DNA from: Candidatus Bipolaricaulis sp. | GTDB lineage: Bacteria > Bipolaricaulota > Bipolaricaulia > UBA7950 > UBA9294 | Assembly (NCBI GenBank): GCA_028707055.1 | Contig: JAQTVA010000005.1 | Span: forward strand, 1-33,215 | Length of the DNA stretch: 33,215 nt | Direction of reading: 5' to 3' | Shown here: positions 27,689-33,215 of the stretch, in pieces | How positions within the stretch are numbered: the first letter of the stretch is position 1 | Layout of the letters: every line of letters begins with the position of its first letter | The notes under the pieces: generated by a model | Databases searched by the model: none | Told to the model about the DNA's origin: nothing | The model's input: only the letters and a program-made list of their open reading frames with translations | Program-made: the position numbers and the translations under genes

Positions 27689-27718
27689 ACTCTACGAAGG
27701 ACCGCGCCGAGGAGTCAA
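27689..27718 (-). promoter_or_regulatory. Putative promoter for HEAT-repeat gene: TTGACT -18- TAGAGT
   Basis: Reverse complement of agtcaa (27713-27718), 18 nt, actcta (27689-27694); places TSS just upstream of GTG 27669. Confidence 0.5.
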
Positions 27719-27964
27719 CACGGCCCCTTGCTCGCGCGCGAACCGCCCTCTACCATTCTCTCGTCTCTTGCTCGTGTGTGGGGGGGTGGTTCACATTGTC
27801 CCGATGGATGCGGATGAATCCCCGTTGGCTCGCTCGAAAGTCGAATCCACTCGACGCCGTTCGCTGCAAGATTCCCTGCCCGCCTTCTCGGCACCCTTGA
27901 TCGGAGCGTCGGCGCGGAGCCTTGGGGCCCGCTCGTGCAGGAGTCGTCCGTGAAGGGAGAGTCC

Positions 27965-29347
27965 ATGGAGCCATCGATCGTCCAGCCGTACCGCATCAAG
28001 GTCACCGAGCCGATCACCCTCCTCTCGTCGGGAGAACGAAGCGCCCGTCTCGTCCAGGCGGGATACAACGTCTTCAACCTGCGTGCGCAGGACGTGTACG
28101 TCGACCTGCTGACGGACTCCGGAACCGGAGCGCTGAGTCAAGAGCAGTGGTCCGCGATGATGCTCGGCGACGAGTCGTACGCGGGAAGCCGGAGCTACGA
28201 GCGGTTCCGTACCGCCGTGGATGACATCTTCGGGTTTCGTTATGTGCTTCCGACGCACCAAGGGAGGGCCGCCGAGAACGTGCTCTTTTCCGCGCTGGTG
28301 CGCCCGGGGCACGTGATCCCGAACAACATGCACTTCGACACGACACGGGCGAATGTCCTCGCCAACGGTGGAGATCCGGTCGACCTCCCGATCGACGCGG
28401 CGTACGAGCCGCGGTCGCTCGATCCGTTCAAGGGGAACCTCGATCCCGCCAAGCTCGAGGAACTCATTGCCGCGGTTGGGGTCGATCGCATCCCGCTGAT
28501 CATGCTGACGATCACCAACAACAGCGCCGGAGGACAGCCCGTCTCCGTGGCCAACGTGCGCGAGGTCAGCCGAATCGCCCATCGGCACGGACTGCCGCTG
28601 TTCATCGATGCCTGCCGCTTCGCGGAGAACGCGTTCTTCATTCACGAGCGGGAGCCGGGGTATGCGGAGAAGACGCCGTTGGAGATCGCTCGCGAGATCT
28701 TCTCGCTTGCCGATGGGATGACGATGAGCGCGAAGAAGGACGGGCTCTCGAACATCGGGGGCATCGTCGCGATGAACGAGCCCGGGGTGTTCGAGGCGGC
28801 ACGCGAGCGCCTGATCCTCATGGAGGGGTTCCCGACGTACGGCGGACTGGCAGGACGGGACCTGGACTCGATCGCCGTGGGGCTTCGCGAGGCGCTGGAT
28901 CCGGCGTACCTCGCCGACCGCGTAGGTCAGGTGCGGTACCTGGGCGAGGGGCTCAAGGCCGCAGGCGTGCCGATCATCGAACCGATCGGCGGCCATGCCG
29001 TATACATCGACGCCCTGGCCCTTCTCCCTGGGTTTCCCCAATCCGCGTTTCCCGCGCTCGCCGCGACGAACGCCCTGTATCTCGAAGCGGGCGTCCGCGG
29101 TGTCGAGATCGGGGGCGTCATGTTCGCCCATGAAGACGAGAGCGGGAGCGTCGTCTACCCTCGCCTGGAGATGGTGCGGCTCGCGATTCCGCGCCGGATG
29201 TACACGCGGACGCACTTCGACGCGGTGATCGAGGGTGGGCGAGCCGTAGCCCGGACGGCCGACTCGCTTCCGGGTTACCGCATCGTCGAAGGTCAGGGAC
29301 CGCTTCGGCACTTCGTCGCGCGGTTCGAGATCGTTCTTCGCAGGTAG
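27965..29347 (+). CDS. Beta-eliminating lyase: tryptophanase / tyrosine phenol-lyase family
   Basis: [99 protein letters not shown]. Confidence 0.93.
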   Translation: MEPSIVQPYRIKVTEPITLLSSGERSARLVQAGYNVFNLRAQDVYVDLLTDSGTGALSQEQWSAMMLGDESYAGSRSYERFRTAVDDIFGFRYVLPTHQGRAAENVLFSALVRPGHVIPNNMHFDTTRANVLANGGDPVDLPIDAAYEPRSLDPFKGNLDPAKLEELIAAVGVDRIPLIMLTITNNSAGGQPVSVANVREVSRIAHRHGLPLFIDACRFAENAFFIHEREPGYAEKTPLEIAREIFSLADGMTMSAKKDGLSNIGGIVAMNEPGVFEAARERLILMEGFPTYGGLAGRDLDSIAVGLREALDPAYLADRVGQVRYLGEGLKAAGVPIIEPIGGHAVYIDALALLPGFPQSAFPALAATNALYLEAGVRGVEIGGVMFAHEDESGSVVYPRLEMVRLAIPRRMYTRTHFDAVIEGGRAVARTADSLPGYRIVEGQGPLRHFVARFEIVLRR

Positions 29348-29353
29348 CCCGCC

Positions 29354-30256
29354 GTGTCAGGCGACTCTTTGGGCGCACTGGCCGCGCTGGGGACCGCGGC
29401 GCTCTGGGCGGGGAGTTACACCGCCTTCACGCTGGCCGTTCGGCGCATCGGAGCGGATCACCTCAACCGGCTCCGGCTGCTGTTCGCCCTGGTGCTCCTC
29501 GTCCTCGCTCATCTTGTCGTGGAGGGAACGCCGATCCCGCTTCATGCAGAGGGCAGCCGATGGCTGTGGCTGTCCCTGTCTGGCGTGATCGGGTTCGCGA
29601 TTGCGGACGCGTTCCTCTTCCGCGCCCTCCTGCACCTCGGCGCCCACCGAACCTCGCTCCTCGCTGCGCTCATTCCCGTGGTCAGCACGTTCCTCGCCTG
29701 GGCGGCGTTCGGCGAAAGCCTCGGCTGGCTCCAGGCGCTCGCCGGCCTCGCCGTGGTCGGCGGCATCTTCCTTGTCCTGGCGGGGCGCCGGTCCGGCGGG
29801 GACGGGGCTCCGAGGGGCAGCCTCAAGCTTGGCGTCCTGTTCGCCTTGGGCGCGGTGGTGGCACAGGCATCTCGGTACCTCCTGTCGGTCCTCGGAATGC
29901 GAGGAGGGTTTCCCCCGCTCTCCACGAATGTGATGCAGATCCTCGCTGCGACGTCCGCCGCGTGGATCTTCGCCGGCCGAAGGCGCGGCTGGGCGGAGAC
30001 CTTGACCGCGCTGCGCGACCGCCGGGCGGCCGCGGCGACCGTTGCCGGAGCCGTGCTCGGTCCGACGGTCGGAGTCACGCTGTCCCTCATTGCGCTCGGC
30101 CACGCCTCTGTCGGCATGGCGTCGACGCTGATGTCCGTGACCCCGGTCTTTCTTCTGCCGGTGTCTCGGGTGGCGTTCGGCGAGCGCCCGACGTGGCGAG
30201 CCTACGCCGGAACGGCGCTGGCGGTAGCCGGGGTGGCGGGTCTGTTCCTCGTCTAG
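29354..30256 (+). CDS. EamA/DMT-superfamily transporter
   Basis: About ten hydrophobic segments in two EamA-like halves (GTAALWAGSYTAFTLAVRRIG...; GGIFLVLAG; ALGHASVGMASTLMSVTPVFLLPVSRVAFGERPT). Confidence 0.9.
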   Translation: MSGDSLGALAALGTAALWAGSYTAFTLAVRRIGADHLNRLRLLFALVLLVLAHLVVEGTPIPLHAEGSRWLWLSLSGVIGFAIADAFLFRALLHLGAHRTSLLAALIPVVSTFLAWAAFGESLGWLQALAGLAVVGGIFLVLAGRRSGGDGAPRGSLKLGVLFALGAVVAQASRYLLSVLGMRGGFPPLSTNVMQILAATSAAWIFAGRRRGWAETLTALRDRRAAAATVAGAVLGPTVGVTLSLIALGHASVGMASTLMSVTPVFLLPVSRVAFGERPTWRAYAGTALAVAGVAGLFLV

Positions 30257-30873
30257 GTCGGGTCCGGGCTTTCGCCACCCGGCATCCGAAGCTGCGGGGG
30301 CAGCGTCCCGCGAACCGCGCGCGGCGGGTCGGCGGTCATGTCAAGGATGTCGGACGGTCCCCCGCCGATCGGACCGGTGAGGATGAGATCGATCGACGGA
30401 AAGTGGTCGATGATGTCATCTACGTCGGCGAGCGGCGGCAGGCCGTGAGGGTTTACGCTGGTTCCGAACAGCGGGCGCCCCAGGGGGGCCATGACGCGGG
30501 CGAAGAACGGGTGATTCGGGACTCGCACTCCAATTGTGCCATTCCGGACGGCCGAGATCGGAGCGCCGACCCGTGCGGGGAGAAGCAGCGTGTACGGCCC
30601 GGGGAAGAGCGATTCCACCCACGCCCGTCGCCGCTCGTCGAGCGCGGCGAACGCTTCAAGGTCCGCGAGCGACGCGAGGTGGAGCGTGAACGGCTGATCG
30701 ATGGCGCGTCCCTTGAGGCGACGCACCTTTTCGAGCGCGACGTCATCCCACGGATTGCCCCCGATCCCATAGATCGTGTCCGTCGGGAACACGATCGTGA
30801 GTCCCGTTTCGAGCGCCTCGACCACGAGCTGCGGGGCGCGGGGATCGTCGTAGGCGAGCACGATGGGGATCAT
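30253..30873 (-). CDS. Sua5/YciO/YrdC/TsaC-family protein (threonylcarbamoyl-AMP synthase-like)
   Basis: LETGLTIVFPTDTIYGIGGNPWDDVALEKVRRLKGRAIDQPFTLHLAS, FPGPYTLLLPA, VRVPNHPF, FGTSVNPHG. Confidence 0.92.
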   Translation of the reverse strand: MIPIVLAYDDPRAPQLVVEALETGLTIVFPTDTIYGIGGNPWDDVALEKVRRLKGRAIDQPFTLHLASLADLEAFAALDERRRAWVESLFPGPYTLLLPARVGAPISAVRNGTIGVRVPNHPFFARVMAPLGRPLFGTSVNPHGLPPLADVDDIIDHFPSIDLILTGPIGGGPSDILDMTADPPRAVRGTLPPQLRMPGGESPDPT

Positions 30874-31958
30874 GCGCAGACGAAGCGGACGACGTCGCCG
30901 TCCGTGATGGGCGCGTCGTGTCCGACCCGCCGGATCTTCCCGGCGTCTCGCAGGACTTTCTCAGAGCCGGCGCGGAGAAGGTCGTCGAGTGTCATGACCT
31001 CGGCCACCACGAAGCGGTCGGCGAAGTCGGAGTGGATCTTCCCTCCTGCGGCGCGCGCCGGCGTTCCCGTGGGAACGGTCCACGCGCGCACCTCGGGGCC
31101 CTCGACGGTGAAGAACGTCATCAAGCCGAGAAGATGGTAGCCGGCGCGCACGAGGGCCGAAAGACCGGTCTCGGAGAGACCGTACTCGCCGAGGTACGCG
31201 GCGCGTTCCTCCGGCGTGGACGCCGCCTCCGCGATCTCGGCCTCGAGGCGTCCGCGGAGGACGACGGCCTCGGCGCGCCGCTCACGCGCGGCGACGCGCA
31301 CCCTCTCGGCGTAGGCGTTCTCCCCGGCGTCGTCGACGTTAGCGACGAACAGGCATGGCTTCGCGGTGAGCGGGGAGGCCTCGCGGACGAGGTCGGCGAT
31401 CTCGTGGGGAATCGGAGTTGACCGGACGGCGTTTCCACGCGCCACGTGGTCGACGAGCGCATCCCACGCGGCGGCGCGCGCCGGCGCGTGGCGGTCGGGC
31501 CCTCGCACCTCTTGATGGAGGCGTGACGCGACACGGCTGAGCGTTTCGTGGTCCTTGAGCAGAAGCTCCGTCTCGACGATCGCGATGTCGCGTGACGGAT
31601 CGATCGATCCGGTCACATGGGCGACGTTCGGATCCTCGAAGCAGCGGACCACGTGCAGAATGGCGTCGACAGCGCGGATCTCGGCGAGAAACTGGTTTCC
31701 CATTCCCTCACCCTCGCTGGCTCGCTCGACCAAGCCTGCGATGTCAATGATGTCGAGGTGGGTCGGAACCTTCTTCTTCTGCGGATAGAGCGCCGCCAGG
31801 CGATCGAGACGCTCGTCCGGAACGGGGGCGGAGCCGACGTTGGCCGCGATCGTGCAGAATGGATAGCTCTCGACGCGCGCGCCGGCATTGGCGAGGGCGT
31901 TGAAGATCGTCGACTTACCCGCGTTCGGGAGCCCGACCAGACCACACGCGAAGCCCAT
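30870..31958 (-). CDS. ychF: YchF/Obg-family GTPase
   Basis: MGFACGLVGLPNAGKSTIFNALANAGARVESYPFCTIAANVG, IDIAGLVERASEGEGMGNQFLAEIRAVDAILHVVRCF, TGS domain (FTVEGPEVRAWTV...GKIHSDF). ATGA overlap between its TGA and the downstream YrdC ATG. Confidence 0.95.
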   Translation of the reverse strand: MGFACGLVGLPNAGKSTIFNALANAGARVESYPFCTIAANVGSAPVPDERLDRLAALYPQKKKVPTHLDIIDIAGLVERASEGEGMGNQFLAEIRAVDAILHVVRCFEDPNVAHVTGSIDPSRDIAIVETELLLKDHETLSRVASRLHQEVRGPDRHAPARAAAWDALVDHVARGNAVRSTPIPHEIADLVREASPLTAKPCLFVANVDDAGENAYAERVRVAARERRAEAVVLRGRLEAEIAEAASTPEERAAYLGEYGLSETGLSALVRAGYHLLGLMTFFTVEGPEVRAWTVPTGTPARAAGGKIHSDFADRFVVAEVMTLDDLLRAGSEKVLRDAGKIRRVGHDAPITDGDVVRFVCA

Positions 31959-32054
31959 GCGACCACCCCGCGGCAACTATAGGAGGGGGGCGCCGGGATG
32001 GCAAGATGACCGGCGAACGTCGATCGGCTAGACTCCGCGCGAAAGGATGGCACC

Positions 32055-32300
32055 ATGAATCAGGCATCCACGCAGGTTGTTCTTCCGGATCTGGGGGAAG
32101 TCGACGGCGCCGTCGTCGTCGGCTGGCTCCGGTGCGTCGGTGATGCAGTGCAGGAGGGCGACGATCTCGTCGAGGTCGAGACGGAGAAGACGACGTTCGT
32201 CGTGTCGGCTCCCGCGTCGGGCCGGCTGGCGGAGATTGCGGTGGGCGAGGGGAAGCGGGTCCAGGTTGGCGACCGACTCGGCAACATCACGGGCGGGTAG
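32055..32300 (+). CDS. Stand-alone lipoyl (biotinyl/lipoyl-attachment) domain protein, 81 aa
   Basis: VVLPDLGE..GAVVVGWLRCVGDAVQEGDDLVEVETEKTTFVVSAPASGRLAEIAVGEGKRVQVGDRLGNI, with lipoyl-Lys motif ETEKT; gene ends without an E2 catalytic domain. Confidence 0.88.
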   Translation: MNQASTQVVLPDLGEVDGAVVVGWLRCVGDAVQEGDDLVEVETEKTTFVVSAPASGRLAEIAVGEGKRVQVGDRLGNITGG

Positions 32301-32328
32301 CCGGGCGTTCCACGTTCCCCTGGGACGG

Positions 32329-32964
32329 ATGGAGTACCGGCAGACGCTCGAGGTCCAGCGGAGCGTGCATGCCTTGCGCCGCACGGGGAAGGTGCCCGAT
32401 GTCGTCCTCACGGTGGAACATGACCCCGTCTTCACACGGGGGCGAACGGCACGGCCCCTTGAGTACCGTGTTCCCCTGGACGTGGTTCTCCGTGCAGGGA
32501 TTCCCGTCGTCGATGTCGAGCGCGGCGGCGACATCACCTACCACGGTCCCGGGCAGCTGGTCGCGTACCCGATCGTCGACCTGCGGCAGCACGGGCGCGA
32601 CGTCAAGCGATACGTTGGGACGATCGAGGAAGCCGTGATCGGCGCGCTGGCCGCGTTTGGCATCGAGGCCGCGCGCCGGCCCGGTTTCCCGGGGGTCTGG
32701 GTGCAGGAGGGAAAGATCGCCTCGGTTGGCGTCTACGTGAAGGACTGGGTGACCCGCCACGGGCTGGCGCTGAACGTCGGAGTCGACCCCGCCCACTTCG
32801 GGATGATCCACCCTTGCGGACTCGCCGTTCGAGCGGTGTCGATGAACGAGTTGCTGGAGCGGCCCGCGGCGCTCAGGGATGTCGAGGTTCGCCTGGTGGA
32901 GAGCCTCGCGCACGGCTTCGGTTGGCGGCTAGAGCTCCGCGAACCGGACGAGTTGGAGGAGTGA
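32329..32964 (+). CDS. lipB: Octanoyltransferase LipB
   Basis: LTVEHDPVFTRGR, ERGGDITYHGPGQLVAYPIVDL, KIASVGVYVKDWVTRHGLALNV, MIHPCGL. The true start may lie upstream (VPLGRMEYRQTLEVQ aligns as N-terminal LipB sequence). Confidence 0.93.
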   Translation: MEYRQTLEVQRSVHALRRTGKVPDVVLTVEHDPVFTRGRTARPLEYRVPLDVVLRAGIPVVDVERGGDITYHGPGQLVAYPIVDLRQHGRDVKRYVGTIEEAVIGALAAFGIEAARRPGFPGVWVQEGKIASVGVYVKDWVTRHGLALNVGVDPAHFGMIHPCGLAVRAVSMNELLERPAALRDVEVRLVESLAHGFGWRLELREPDELEE

Positions 32965-32968
32965 GCCG

Positions 32969-33215
32969 GTGACTGAGCGACCGGACTGGCTGAAGGTGCG
33001 GGTGCCGACCCCGGCTCAAGCCGAGGGGATGAAGGCTGTCCGGCACGTTCTCGACGCGTACCGGTTGACGACGATCTGCCAGGGCGCCCTCTGTCCGAAC
33101 GCCGTGGAGTGTTGGAGCGCGAGGACGGCGACGTTCATGATCCTCGGGGACACCTGCACGCGCGCGTGCCGTTTCTGTGCGGTGAAGACCGGAAACCCTA
33201 AAGGGGTCGTCGATA
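32969..33215 (+). CDS. lipA: Lipoyl synthase LipA, N-terminal fragment truncated by window end
   Basis: GTG start; C(QGAL)C(PNAVE)C and radical-SAM C(TRA)C(RF)C as in LipA (ICQGALCPNAVECW...DTCTRACRFCAVKTGNP). Confidence 0.95.
   Translation, partial: MTERPDWLKVRVPTPAQAEGMKAVRHVLDAYRLTTICQGALCPNAVECWSARTATFMILGDTCTRACRFCAVKTGNPKGVVD

Noticed and set aside
29560-31140. 526-aa plus-strand ORF spanning EamA, YrdC and YchF regions
   Set aside because: Overlaps three well-supported genes in other frames or strands.
31592-31616. Near-palindrome GTGACGGATCGATCGATCCGGTCAC
   Set aside because: Inside ychF coding sequence (codons for VTGSIDPSRD...); probably codon-driven coincidence rather than an operator.
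1-33215. Search for CRISPR arrays, tRNA/rRNA genes, IS elements or phage genes
   Set aside because: No regularly spaced repeats, cloverleaf-like segments, transposase motifs or inverted-repeat-bounded elements recognised; the region looks like stable chromosome.

Overview
High-GC bacterial chromosomal segment, densely coded, with about 34 confident or probable CDSs and no tRNA, rRNA, CRISPR array or transposase that I could recognise. Left part: C-terminus of an M19 membrane dipeptidase, a two-P-loop kinase-like protein, topA (TTG start), and a short group-1/2 sigma-70 factor. Centre (about 6.7-18.4 kb): a molybdenum-hydroxylase locus. A minus-strand, stop/start-overlapped operon runs ssnA-like, ygfK-like, threonine-synthase-like PLP enzyme, [2Fe-2S] subunit, MocA-like cytidylyltransferase, FAD subunit. 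Diverging from it is a plus-strand FAD / [2Fe-2S] / Mo-subunit operon, followed by a flavodoxin-like NAD(P)H oxidoreductase. Right part: M32 carboxypeptidase, TlpA-like thioredoxin, a coupled three-gene PspC/LiaF-like membrane operon, DnaQ-like exonuclease, Eis-like GNAT, SDR, HEAT-repeat protein, a tryptophanase/tyrosine-phenol-lyase family enzyme coupled to an EamA transporter, TsaC/YrdC, YchF, a stand-alone lipoyl domain, lipB and the start of lipA. The best candidates for something new are the composition of the YgfK/SsnA/XDH locus, the stand-alone lipoyl protein next to lipB-lipA, and the tryptophanase-EamA pair. All assignments come from reading motifs by eye; no database search was run.
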